The notes under the pieces are model-generated. The model searched no databases and was not told the DNA's origin. It saw only the letters and a list, made by a program, of their open reading frames with translations. From a virus, in the IMG/VR virus record IMGVR_UViG_3300042295_000056, positions 1 to 28,561 of that record: DNA of 28,561 nt, one strand, 5' to 3'. This document shows positions 1-7,404 of the stretch, piece by piece. The position numbers were made by a program, and so were the translations under genes. The number at the start of each line of letters is the position of its first letter. Position 1 is the first letter of the stretch.

Positions 1-147
1 GTCGTGCGGAAGCATGGCTCGCTTCGCCTTTCTATGCAACAAGTATGCCAACTTAAAATAACCCCAAATTCCTAGTCCAACAGCAAACGCGATTACTACG
101 ATAGCAACCCCAATGCCAAAAGTCATCATTGCAAAATCCCAAAACAT
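1..147 (-). CDS. Small membrane protein, partial (3' end beyond window)
   Basis: An open frame of 49 codons starts at ATG 147-145 and runs off the left edge without a stop, so the C-terminus is missing. Residues about 9-36 are a long hydrophobic stretch rich in G, I, V, A and F, consistent with one membrane-spanning helix. A basic segment (HRKAKR) follows. The start lies 2 nt after the stop of the upstream lipoprotein gene, which suggests co-transcription. The ribosome site is weak (GTGAGA). I do not recognise the family. Too little is visible to separate a holin-like protein from any other phage membrane protein. Confidence 0.55.
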   Translation of the reverse strand, partial: MFWDFAMMTFGIGVAIVVIAFAVGLGIWGYFKLAYLLHRKAKRAMLPHD

Positions 148-149
148 TT

Positions 150-506
150 TTATCTCACTTTAATAGGTTCAACGATAGTCGGAAGAATCCAATCCCTACA
201 CAGCTGTTCGTAAGGAACACCAGTGTATTGTTCGTCTTTCATTAATCTTTCAGCACCCGACTTTCTTACTGAAACATATTCTACAATTTTTACAGTAGTG
301 GTATTGGTGGCAGGACATTTGTATTGGCTGTCAAACAACTTGCTACAATTATCATTGTCACAGGTATAGCATGCGACGGATCTGACACAATTTACTTCAC
401 GGACCTCGTCGTAGGTTCTAACATCTACTCTTCGAACTTCATAATCGAATACACATCCACTCAAACATAATAAGGTTGACGCAAATAATACTTTGGCCAA
501 ACCCAT
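150..506 (-). CDS. Cys-rich phage lipoprotein
   Basis: A 118-residue protein with a short lipoprotein signal: a hydrophobic stretch at residues 6-15 and lipobox LSGC with the acylated Cys at 18. It should be exported and anchored in a membrane. The mature part has six more cysteines (40, 46, 49, 54, 64, 103), an even number that would suit disulfides in the periplasm. A GGGGAA ribosome site precedes ATG 506. It sits downstream of the early promoter at 897-925 and a conserved small gene, so early expression is likely. Phage lipoproteins expressed early often act in superinfection exclusion, but no known family is recognised here and that role is only a guess. A long frame overlapping its upstream gap on this strand is a shadow of the neighbouring gene. 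Confidence 0.75.
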   Translation of the reverse strand: MGLAKVLFASTLLCLSGCVFDYEVRRVDVRTYDEVREVNCVRSVACYTCDNDNCSKLFDSQYKCPATNTTTVKIVEYVSVRKSGAERLMKDEQYTGVPYEQLCRDWILPTIVEPIKVR

Positions 507-518
507 TAGAGTTCCCCT

Positions 519-872
519 TTATTTTCTACCCACCCACTTGGCTTGTTCTTCGGAAGCGATATAGGTGTAATTTCCTTTGTTGAAAGCAGGAGCGACACAC
601 TTAGCTTTGCGTGCGATTTCTTCCTGCGCGACTGCTTCACGAATAGCCAACTCACCATCATATTTAGTGGGAATGACGTGCGTTGGTGCGTGCTCGGCGA
701 GGAACGATTCAATTTTAGAGGGGATGTGCGCTGTGTCGGTCGCGCGATATTTACCAGCAGTGAAGTCGATCTCGCGCATAGGTTTGAACGACGGAACGAA
801 CTTCTTGGCTTTGGCAACAGGTGTGCGCTTTTTCTTCTTGGGCTTGAACGACGATTTACAATAGACCAACAT
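519..872 (-). CDS. Conserved small phage protein, function unknown
   Basis: A 117-residue protein with a very basic N-terminus (KPKKKK at about 11-16) and a C-terminus ending in ASEEQAKWVGRK. It resembles, from memory, small proteins found in many T4-like phages that end in a similar EEQA-x-x-(I/V)-x-R segment, but no function is established for them. ATG 872 is preceded by TAGGAG at good spacing and lies about 18 nt below the expected start point of the promoter at 897-925. It is therefore the first gene of a short early operon with the lipoprotein gene. Position 661-667 contains a CTAAATA string, but this encodes T-K-Y and is probably coincidence. Confidence 0.75.
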   Translation of the reverse strand: MLVYCKSSFKPKKKKRTPVAKAKKFVPSFKPMREIDFTAGKYRATDTAHIPSKIESFLAEHAPTHVIPTKYDGELAIREAVAQEEIARKAKCVAPAFNKGNYTYIASEEQAKWVGRK

Positions 873-896
873 AATATACTCCTATCAGATAAGAAT

Positions 897-925
897 ATTA
901 TACCCTAGTTGGAGCCAAAAGTAAA
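897..925 (-). promoter_or_regulatory. Early sigma-70-like promoter P1
   Basis: On the minus strand there is a -35 box TTTACT (925-920), an exact 17-nt spacer and a perfect -10 box TATAAT (902-897). The ATG of the 117-residue gene is at 872. The same box pair and spacer occur at 6774-6802. Repeats of a 13-mer begin just upstream of the -35 box. Confidence 0.85.
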
Positions 926-930
926 GGAAT

Positions 931-978
931 TAAACCCTTACAAATCAATGACTTATAACTCTAATGAAATCAATGCTT
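931..978. repeat. Upstream iterated element, copy A
   Basis: AAATCAATGACTT occurs at 942-954, and AAATCAATGCTT (one base missing) at 967-978, 25 nt apart. The 24-nt block 931-954 matches the block at 26623-26646 in 23 of 24 positions. The second copy runs into the last codons and stop of the L,D-transpeptidase-like gene. The block begins 5 nt upstream of the -35 box of promoter P1, the same offset as at 26589-26617. Confidence 0.8.
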
Positions 979-1473
979 TACAGGAAGCGTGCCATTCTTA
1001 ACTATCAGCCACGCTGAACTGGCGGTAGAGATAAGCGGAACGAGTGTACCTTTAACAAACCCACGATAGACAACGATACAGCCCTGCGAATATCCTGCGC
1101 GATACTTGGTGACATAGTCAGCTTCGTGTAGCACAATCGCACGACCACGCGCATTGCTGTTAGTTTTGTCAAGTCCATCAAGTCTGTAGGCTGGACTCCA
1201 AGAGCCACGATATCTCTCAGCTATTTTATAAACACCCTCGCTGTTGGCATAGGTGTTGTATTTGTTGCTGAATCTATCAATGTAGCCATCACGATTGCGG
1301 TCTGAGCCAATACCATGAGCGGTCTTAGTTCTTTTGACAAGAACAGCTTCTTGCTTATCGTTGACTTTGTAAATATACAGACGATCTTCGTTAATGTGCT
1401 GACTAGCATCCATCACAATTACAACAGAGTTCTGTGGGAAGTCACTTGGTATTGTCGGTGGTAAATCTATCAT
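970..1473 (-). CDS. L,D-transpeptidase-like catalytic domain protein (YkuD_2 type)
   Basis: A 167-residue protein. Residues about 96-135 match what I know of the murein L,D-transpeptidase catalytic family: a YRLDGLD...NARGR stretch, then VLHEADYV with H116, then a GYSQGC stretch with the likely nucleophile C132. Members act on the peptide stems of peptidoglycan. There is no signal peptide or membrane segment, so the protein would stay in the cytoplasm unless released at lysis. It lies at the end of the primase-nrdA-nrdB-RuvC operon and not with the lysis genes. Its first 32 nt overlap the end of the RuvC-like gene; AGGAG 9 nt upstream supports ATG 1473. The family call is fairly firm. Its use as a lysin or as a wall-modifying enzyme is inference. 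Confidence 0.75.
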   Translation of the reverse strand: MIDLPPTIPSDFPQNSVVIVMDASQHINEDRLYIYKVNDKQEAVLVKRTKTAHGIGSDRNRDGYIDRFSNKYNTYANSEGVYKIAERYRGSWSPAYRLDGLDKTNSNARGRAIVLHEADYVTKYRAGYSQGCIVVYRGFVKGTLVPLISTASSAWLIVKNGTLPVKH

Positions 1474-2032
1474 CAGGTTGTTCTCCTGTCGTTGCTAGGT
1501 GGTGCGCATATTTGCACATATAGTATGAATCTATAATGTCACCGCTCGGCGACCATTGTTTCTCAGACTGGCTTAATACCAGCTTAACATCAATGTTGGT
1601 TTCTGCAATAAATGATTCTTGCATTTTTTCTTTGTTCGCATTACCTTTACCAGTTGCGAACTTCTTAATAGCAGTGGGAGCAATTACATCAAACTTGAAC
1701 TTTGCTTCCCACATCTTGTGCTTCAACAATCCAATGTTCTCAGCGATATGAAATACTCGACCAGTAGAACCGAACGAATAACCCTCTAACACAATTCTAT
1801 TCGCATCAACTGGTTGTATGATACTCATCGCCCAGTTTGAGATGTTGTCGTATCGCTGTTCTTCACATGAGTGAATAGGGTGTAGCGTTCCGTTGAATTG
1901 ATTTGTTTTGCCTTCCAGTTTAGGTCTATCTGTGAGAAAATAGAACTGGCAGTTTCGAATAGACCATTCTTCGCCATAATGAACACATATTGAAGGACTG
2001 GTCATCGAATAATCGAGACCGATGGTTTTCAT
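1442..2032 (-). CDS. RuvC-like Holliday junction resolvase
   Basis: A 196-residue protein with the RNase H/RuvC pattern of acidic residues: D7 in IGLDYS, E83 in IVLEGYSFGS and D165/D168 in SGDIIDSYYMC. A GKG...K segment at about 128-135 fits the basic DNA-contact region. RuvC-type enzymes cut branched DNA. In T4-like phages that lack the T4 endonuclease VII type they are thought to resolve recombination intermediates before packaging. The ATG directly abuts the stop of the preceding gene, so it belongs to the primase-nrd operon. Length is close to the usual 160-200 residues. The alternative is a related RNase H-fold nuclease with another branched substrate. Confidence 0.8.
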   Translation of the reverse strand: MKTIGLDYSMTSPSICVHYGEEWSIRNCQFYFLTDRPKLEGKTNQFNGTLHPIHSCEEQRYDNISNWAMSIIQPVDANRIVLEGYSFGSTGRVFHIAENIGLLKHKMWEAKFKFDVIAPTAIKKFATGKGNANKEKMQESFIAETNIDVKLVLSQSEKQWSPSGDIIDSYYMCKYAHHLATTGEQPDDRFTTDNTK

Positions 2033-2314
2033 TTACATTCCGTATGGTAGCTGAGTTTCTGGTGGCTCAGGTTTCTTTTTCTTTGGTTCTTCGACGTTAG
2101 TAGGATCTAGCATGCGGTCGTCTTCACCAAGTGGCTTGACTGGTTTTGCTTCTCTGTTTGTAGCAGCAATAATCTTTTCGCTTTTCTTATCTACTTTTTC
2201 TGCGGCACGTGCATTTGATGCGCGTTTTGCCATTGCTGCACCAGCAGTGCTATTGGTTTTCGAACCAATTGTTCTGCCAGAATACTGTTCCATAAATTGT
2301 TTGTAGGTTTTCAT
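2033..2314 (-). CDS. Small basic protein with T4 internal-protein-like N-terminus
   Basis: A 93-residue, lysine- and alanine-rich hydrophilic protein without a recognisable domain. It begins MKTYKQFMEQ, very like the capsid-targeting start MKTYQEFIAE of T4 internal proteins I and II. The potential prohead-protease site would be F-M-E, so P3 is Phe rather than the usual Leu or Ile. The C-terminus is proline- and lysine-rich. Its ATG overlaps the nrdB stop (ATGA), so it is translated with nrdB from the early operon, which is unexpected for a packaged protein. It may be a packaged DNA-associated protein or an unrelated phage protein with a chance match. Position and start are secure; function is unknown. 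Confidence 0.7.
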   Translation of the reverse strand: MKTYKQFMEQYSGRTIGSKTNSTAGAAMAKRASNARAAEKVDKKSEKIIAATNREAKPVKPLGEDDRMLDPTNVEEPKKKKPEPPETQLPYGM

Positions 2315-3402
2315 AAGCTGAATCCTTGGAATGTTTCGGAAGTAGCATCTTTCTTGACACCACCGACAATGTACGAACTAATCTCTGTTTCCTGTGGTGC
2401 AACCTGAACCTCAGAACCAGCAATCCAACGCTGAGTCCATGGTAGAGGATTCGTACCGCTCTTATATTTAGTCGGTAGACCAATTGAGCGCATGCGCTTC
2501 GCAGCCAGCCACTCAACGTATTCACACAGCATCTGTTCGTTCAGACCAACCATAGAGCCATCCTTGAACAAATACTTCGCCCACGACTTCTCCTGCTCTA
2601 CCGCTGAGTCAAAGATAGCGATGCAGTCTTGCTCGGTTTCGATTGCGATCTTAGCAAAGTCTGGGTCATCCTTTGGTAGCGTCTTTAGCATGTGTTGAGT
2701 AGAAGCGAGGTGTAGGTTCTCGTCGCGCGCAATCAGCTTGATAATCTTAGCATTGCCTTCCATAGATTTCTTCTGTTCGGCGAAAGCCCACGAACAAGCG
2801 AACGACACATAGAAGCGAATACCCTCTAGCACGTTGACAGCATTCAATGCGAGCCATAGTGCTTTCTTGTGTTTGTAGCTTCCGTACTCACCGTGGTTGT
2901 TCCATAGAACCAACTCATCGTAGTATCTACTGATATCCTTGGCGCAGTCGACGATCTCAGCAATAGAGTTGATACCGTCGAACACTTCGCTCGGATTAGC
3001 ATAGACGTTGCGGATGATGTGAGTGTAGCTTCGTGAGTGAATAGTCTCAAAGAAAGCCCACGTCTGAATCCATGTCTCAACTTCAGGAAGCGAAACAATA
3101 GGAAGGAATGCAGTGACTGGACTGCGACCTTGCACGGAGTCAAGCACGATCTGACGTTTCAGGTTGCTGGTAAAGATGTGCTGTTCGTGCGGTGTCAGTT
3201 CCTTGAAGTCCTTAGCATCACGTGTGACGTCGATTTCATCAGGACGCCAGAAGAAGCCGAGGTGGCGATCCGTCATCTTTTCAAAGAACGGATACTTCTG
3301 TACGTCATAACGAGCAATAGCAACTGACTCATCGAAGAACATCGTCTTCTCTTGGTCTGGCTTTACGTTTTCGTGGTTGTAGGTTTTGAATCTCAGTTTC
3401 AT
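2311..3402 (-). CDS. nrdB: Ribonucleoside-diphosphate reductase beta subunit, class Ia
   Basis: A 363-residue protein that houses the diiron centre and tyrosyl radical needed by NrdA to make dNDPs aerobically. The metal ligands can be read: D88 (VLDSVQG), E119 and H122 (FFETIHSRSYTH), E193 (VLEGIRF), E228 and H231 (ARDENLH). The radical Tyr is Y126. The tail ends FQGFSL, an aromatic C-terminal peptide of the type that docks to the alpha subunit. No key residue is missing and no intron is present. It follows nrdA by 9 nt and overlaps the next gene by 4 nt. With nrdA and thyX it supplies deoxynucleotides for phage replication. Confidence 0.97.
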   Translation of the reverse strand: MKLRFKTYNHENVKPDQEKTMFFDESVAIARYDVQKYPFFEKMTDRHLGFFWRPDEIDVTRDAKDFKELTPHEQHIFTSNLKRQIVLDSVQGRSPVTAFLPIVSLPEVETWIQTWAFFETIHSRSYTHIIRNVYANPSEVFDGINSIAEIVDCAKDISRYYDELVLWNNHGEYGSYKHKKALWLALNAVNVLEGIRFYVSFACSWAFAEQKKSMEGNAKIIKLIARDENLHLASTQHMLKTLPKDDPDFAKIAIETEQDCIAIFDSAVEQEKSWAKYLFKDGSMVGLNEQMLCEYVEWLAAKRMRSIGLPTKYKSGTNPLPWTQRWIAGSEVQVAPQETEISSYIVGGVKKDATSETFQGFSL

Positions 3403-3411
3403 TTGTTTTCC

Positions 3412-5709
3412 TTAAATCTTGCAACTATCACAATCAGCTTCATCAGCTTCGACTGGTTTCAACTCTACGTCTACTTCACCAGCACCGTCAGCAGTGTTGA
3501 AGTAGTAAAGTGTCTTGATGCCCCACTTGTAGCACAGCAACAGATGCTGTAACAATTCGCTCATCGGGATTTGTTCTTCGGGATAGAACTTAGGATTATA
3601 GCTGGTGTTGACGCTGATACTCTGGTCGACATACTTCTGTAGCACAGCCATAATCTTTAGATATCCAAGCGGTGACTTCTGATCCCAGAGCAGGTCATAT
3701 TTATTCTTGAGACGACGGATCTCAGGAACAACCTGAGCCAACACACCATCCTTCGATTGCTTGATAGATACCAACGCACGAGGTGGCTCGATGCCGTTGG
3801 TGCTGTTGGATATCTGCGCGGAAGTTTCAGCTGGCATCAGAGCCATGAGTGTGCTGTTACGAATACCATATTCTTTTAGATCTTTGCGTAGCTGAGTCCA
3901 GTGTGCGGTTGGTTCGCTTGCTCCGCTCATACCCATCAGCGCATCAACATCTTTCTTGTAGGTATCAATAGGAAGGATACCTTGTCCGTACTTAGTCTGG
4001 TCGCTCCACTCACACGCACCTTTTTCTTTTGCCAACTTGACGGATGCTTTGATTAGATAGTACGACCACGCTTCAGCCATGCTATCAATTTTCATCAGAC
4101 CAGCTTCATCGATGTCCTGATACTTCAGATCGTTCTTAGCAAGCCAGTAAGCAAAGTTGATGATACCAATACCAAGCGGTCGGCGAGCCTTGTTCGCTAT
4201 CTCTGCTGCTAGAACAGGATAACTCTGGTAGTCAAGCAACGCATCAAGCGCACGAACTGCCATCTCACATGGTTTCTCAAAGTCAGATGGGTCGTCAATC
4301 AAGCCCCAGTTGATAGCTGACAGCGTACATAGCGCGATCTCGCCATTTGGGTCGTTGATATCGTTGAGTGGCTTAGTCGGTAGAGTAATCTCAGCGCATA
4401 GGTTTGATTGACGCACAGGTGCTTTGTCTGCTAGGAACGAGCCATGGTCGTTAGCATGGTCGACGTTCATTAGATAGATGCGACCTGTGTCCTTGCGTTC
4501 CTGCATAAACATAGAGAACAGCTCGACTGCAGGAATAGATTTCTTACGGATGGAGCGAGTGCGCTCAGCTTTCTCGTACAACTCACGGAACTTGTCTTGG
4601 TCGTTGAAAAAGGCTTCGTATAATCCAGGAACATCCTTCGGCGAGAACAGCGTGATGTTTCCGCCAGTCACTAGACGCTCGTACATCAGCTTGTTAAACT
4701 GCACGCCATAGTCCATCTGGCGCAGACGATTCATCTCAGTTCCCTTGTTGTTTTTGAGTACAAGCAGGTCTTCGACTTCTAGGTGCCACACAGGATAGTA
4801 CACGGTCGCAGCACCACCACGCACACCACCTTGGCTGCATGACTTGACTGCTGACTGAAACAGACGTGCGAAAGGAACAACGCCAGTATGTACGGCATCT
4901 CCGCCACGAATAGGTGAACCGATAGCGCGGATAGAACCAAGACCAACACCGATGCCAGCTTTCTGACTGACGTATTTCACGATAGCAGAACTGGTTGCGT
5001 TGATAGAATCAAGCGAGTCATCAGTTTCGATTAGCACACAGCTAGAGAACTGACGTTGCGGTGTACGCACACCTGCCATGATTGGAGTAGGAAGCGACAC
5101 ATAGTGCTGGCTAATCATGTCATAGTAATCTCTGACAAACTTCAACCTTGTTTCTTTCGGGTATGATTGAAACAGAGTCATCGCGATTAGCATGTATGCG
5201 ATCTGCGGTGTCTCAAAGATTTGACCTGTGACACGGTTCTTGACTAGATACTTACCACGGAACTGCTCCATCGCAGCATAGGTGAGTGATAAATCGCGCT
5301 CGTGCTTGATGTACTTGTCTAGCGCATCCCAATCCTCTAGTGTATAAGCAGTAGAAAGTTCTGCGTCATAATAACCTAGTGCTTGAATCTTTTCGTAATG
5401 GTCGTACAGGTTGTCTGGCTCAAACTTACCGAACACCTGCTTGCGTAGATGATAGTTAATCAAACGTCCAGCAACAAACTGATAGTTGGGAGTATCTTCG
5501 CTAATCAACTCGCTCGCAGCCTTGATGATGCACTCCTGAATCTCAGAGGTAGTGATACCATTATAGAACTGAATGTGTGATTTGATTTCTACTTCTGACG
5601 CTGATACACCTGACAAATCGCCGCACGCGAACGAAACAACCTTATGAAACTTATCCAAGTCCATTGGTTCTTTTTCGCCAGTGCGCTTTGTCACTAGAAT
5701 TTGACTCAT
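3412..5709 (-). CDS. nrdA: Ribonucleoside-diphosphate reductase alpha subunit, class Ia
   Basis: A 765-residue catalytic subunit that reduces NDPs to dNDPs. Residues about 1-95 look like an ATP-cone, the allosteric activity site. The active-site residues can be read: C224 (FSSC), N436-x-C438-x-E440 (SNLCAEI), C461 (ALCTLS) and the radical-path pair Y735-Y736 (TLYYFN). The C-terminal CDSC (760-763) supplies the thioredoxin/glutaredoxin-exchanged thiols. I chose ATG 5709 and not the ATG 12 nt further upstream because GGAG lies at ideal spacing before 5709 and this start forms an ATGA overlap with the primase stop. It is uninterrupted by an intron or homing nuclease, which phage nrd genes often carry. 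Confidence 0.97.
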   Translation of the reverse strand: MSQILVTKRTGEKEPMDLDKFHKVVSFACGDLSGVSASEVEIKSHIQFYNGITTSEIQECIIKAASELISEDTPNYQFVAGRLINYHLRKQVFGKFEPDNLYDHYEKIQALGYYDAELSTAYTLEDWDALDKYIKHERDLSLTYAAMEQFRGKYLVKNRVTGQIFETPQIAYMLIAMTLFQSYPKETRLKFVRDYYDMISQHYVSLPTPIMAGVRTPQRQFSSCVLIETDDSLDSINATSSAIVKYVSQKAGIGVGLGSIRAIGSPIRGGDAVHTGVVPFARLFQSAVKSCSQGGVRGGAATVYYPVWHLEVEDLLVLKNNKGTEMNRLRQMDYGVQFNKLMYERLVTGGNITLFSPKDVPGLYEAFFNDQDKFRELYEKAERTRSIRKKSIPAVELFSMFMQERKDTGRIYLMNVDHANDHGSFLADKAPVRQSNLCAEITLPTKPLNDINDPNGEIALCTLSAINWGLIDDPSDFEKPCEMAVRALDALLDYQSYPVLAAEIANKARRPLGIGIINFAYWLAKNDLKYQDIDEAGLMKIDSMAEAWSYYLIKASVKLAKEKGACEWSDQTKYGQGILPIDTYKKDVDALMGMSGASEPTAHWTQLRKDLKEYGIRNSTLMALMPAETSAQISNSTNGIEPPRALVSIKQSKDGVLAQVVPEIRRLKNKYDLLWDQKSPLGYLKIMAVLQKYVDQSISVNTSYNPKFYPEEQIPMSELLQHLLLCYKWGIKTLYYFNTADGAGEVDVELKPVEADEADCDSCKI

Positions 5710-6752
5710 ACCTTTCTCCATGTCGCTAATTTTAATTTCGCTGCCAAACTACTCACAGCGTTCCTGTATATTATACCGCTAATTTCTTCAATAGTAAAGT
5801 TCTCTTTCGTCACCATATCGTTGACGTCTTTGCTTTGTATATTATCAGGAAAAAAGGATACCTGATAGCCAGCATCGATTGCTTTCTCTATTCTTCGTAT
5901 TGTATCTGGGTTTCTTGGCTCGTTGTCGAAAACGAATATTGCTTTGTCTTTGCTTACAACGCGATTAATGTCAGCGTTGTCACCACCAGCAAGAGCAATT
6001 GCGTTTGGAAGGAACATAGAATCAATCGGACCTTCTACAACGATTACATCCTTGGATCTGTCCATCGTATCAAGCCCATAGATTCTTGGAGCTGACTCGT
6101 CGAGCACGATGGTGATGTAGCGCAGTTTGCTGTTCGGGTCAAAGCTACGACCTTGAAAAGCAAAAACCCGACCGTCAGCGTCAATGAATGGAATCACTAA
6201 TCTCGGCTCATCTTTCTTGAGAGCTTCCGCTGAGAACTTGTCGGGAACGATCGAATTAACGAACGTCATATATTTAGTCGCATAGTACAGCTTGTAATGT
6301 AAATTAGAAGGAATCTTTCTCTTCTCAACATACTTGCGTGCTGGGTGGTCAACTGGTAGCTGACTGATTTTCTTTAGTGCTTTGAGTGCATCAAACTTTT
6401 CGAACCTGCGCTTGGCAAACGAGCCGATGTCAGGTTGGAATGTAGTTGACACTTCACGATTAGAACCAGACTCGCGTAGTTTCTCTAGTGTGTATTCTTG
6501 ATACAGAATCGGGTCGATATCTTTGAGAGCACGACCGAACGCAGTTGACTTGCCACAGTTGTGACAGAAGTAGATTAGAAAGTCTGCGCCACCTTTCTCA
6601 ATCAAATAACCACGTGACTTGCCCTTGTTCTTCGCCGAGTCACCGCAATAGTGACAGCGAAAATTAGCAAGAAATGGTTTATTGTTTTTTAGCGAGTATC
6701 GACCTAGACGGTTCGATATCATGTTAGCGTATTTTACATCAATCCAAAGCAT
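5706..6752 (-). CDS. DNA primase, T4 gp61-like
   Basis: A 348-residue primase, close to the T4 gp61 length of about 340. An N-terminal zinc-binding domain has CHYC (33-36) and CHNC (63-66). A TOPRIM-type catalytic core follows, with VVEGPIDS (E240) and the acidic pair D276-x-E278 in FDNE. It makes RNA primers for lagging-strand synthesis and should work with the helicase encoded at 26712-28097, although the two genes are about 20 kb apart. It is first in an operon with nrdA, nrdB and the RuvC-like gene, driven by the early promoter at 6774-6802. GAGGG lies 7 nt before ATG 6752. Confidence 0.92.
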   Translation of the reverse strand: MLWIDVKYANMISNRLGRYSLKNNKPFLANFRCHYCGDSAKNKGKSRGYLIEKGGADFLIYFCHNCGKSTAFGRALKDIDPILYQEYTLEKLRESGSNREVSTTFQPDIGSFAKRRFEKFDALKALKKISQLPVDHPARKYVEKRKIPSNLHYKLYYATKYMTFVNSIVPDKFSAEALKKDEPRLVIPFIDADGRVFAFQGRSFDPNSKLRYITIVLDESAPRIYGLDTMDRSKDVIVVEGPIDSMFLPNAIALAGGDNADINRVVSKDKAIFVFDNEPRNPDTIRRIEKAIDAGYQVSFFPDNIQSKDVNDMVTKENFTIEEISGIIYRNAVSSLAAKLKLATWRKV

Positions 6753-6773
6753 AATATATCCCTCAATGAGAAT

Positions 6774-6802
6774 ATTATACTATATTTTGGTCTATTAGTA
6801 AA
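6774..6802 (-). promoter_or_regulatory. Early sigma-70-like promoter P2 (primase operon)
   Basis: Minus-strand -35 TTTACT (6802-6797), exact 17-nt spacer and -10 TATAAT (6779-6774), 22 nt above the primase ATG. The leader from the -10 box to the ATG is nearly the same as that of P1. Unlike three other early promoters it has no AAATCAATGACTT repeats upstream, where the end of the XhlA-like gene lies. Confidence 0.85.
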
Positions 6803-6803
6803 A

Positions 6804-7121
6804 TTATCCGAAAACAGCTTCCAGAGGGAGTTTTGACAGAATATAGCCAAGTGCCACAGCGCCACCAACTACCATCCAGCGCCATCTTTCTAGTGTTTCA
6901 ACACGACCAGCGAGATTTCGTGTGGCGTCAATTTGAGCAGCATGTTGTTCTTTGTCAGCTTGTGCGAGTTCATCAACTTTATCGTCGATTTTCTCCATGA
7001 TCTCACGGTTGCCAGTTGTGATGCGAGAATGTAGATCTCTAATATCCTGTTTGACAGCCGCAACATCTTCCTTGATTCCCTCAACTTGCGCTTCCAATTT
7101 GGCTACTCTCTCGATTTCCAT
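6804..7121 (-). CDS. XhlA-like holin/hemolysin-type membrane protein
   Basis: A 105-residue protein from ATG 7121. The first 75 residues are heptad-like and charged (MEIERVAKLEAQVEGIKEDV and on), typical of a coiled coil. A single hydrophobic segment (WMVVGGAVALGYILSKL) follows near the C-terminus. This layout is that of the XhlA family, membrane-associated proteins found in phage lysis cassettes. ATG 7121 lies 4 nt after the o-spanin stop, which suggests translational coupling. A longer frame from ATG 7178 would add 19 polar residues over the o-spanin gene with no better ribosome site. With the two spanin genes it forms the lysis cassette; a holin or holin-partner role is inferred from context. 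Confidence 0.75.
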   Translation of the reverse strand: MEIERVAKLEAQVEGIKEDVAAVKQDIRDLHSRITTGNREIMEKIDDKVDELAQADKEQHAAQIDATRNLAGRVETLERWRWMVVGGAVALGYILSKLPLEAVFG

Positions 7122-7125
7122 GAGA

Positions 7126-7404
7126 TCAATCTTTGTTTTTCTTGTCTTGTTCTTTTTTGATGAATCTAATGAGTTCATTGTGCATACTCGCGCAGTCAGC
7201 GTACTGTTTATTTAATGACATTTTCTCTTTATAGAATACTTCAAGAGATACACCATCAGCGGTAGCATCAATTGCTGTTTGTTCTAATTCTTTGCATTCT
7301 TGTAGCACAGTTGGTGGATAGTCTGGCATCTTGACAAACGGATTTGTCGCAGCAGGACAGCCACCAAGCAATAGTAATACTGGGAGAATCAATAGTTGTT
7401 TCAT
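7126..7404 (-). CDS. Rz1-like outer-membrane spanin lipoprotein (o-spanin)
   Basis: A 92-residue lipoprotein: signal MKQLLILPVLLLLGGC with lipobox LGGC and acylated Cys 16. Proline-containing sequence follows, then C37 (LQEC) and C71 (YADC...) before a basic C-terminus. Rz1-type o-spanins sit in the outer membrane and join the inner-membrane partner to disrupt the outer membrane at lysis. The ATG overlaps the stop of the upstream i-spanin-like gene (ATGA), the standard order for separated spanins. Weak sequence conservation in this family means the call rests on lipobox, size and neighbour. Confidence 0.8.
   Translation of the reverse strand: MKQLLILPVLLLLGGCPAATNPFVKMPDYPPTVLQECKELEQTAIDATADGVSLEVFYKEKMSLNKQYADCASMHNELIRFIKKEQDKKNKD

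Noticed and set aside
661-667. CTAAATA inside the 117-residue gene (and similar ones near 2465, 6266 and 14719)
   Set aside because: All are inside genes and encode T-K-Y or A-K-Y; no gene start follows at suitable distance.
506-817. A 103-codon minus-strand frame overlapping the 117-residue gene
   Set aside because: Ser/Arg-rich shadow in another frame; the 117-residue frame has the promoter, the ribosome site and better sequence character.
3412-5709. An intron, intein or homing endonuclease in nrdA/nrdB
   Set aside because: Both frames are continuous, of normal length, and keep all active-site residues in order.
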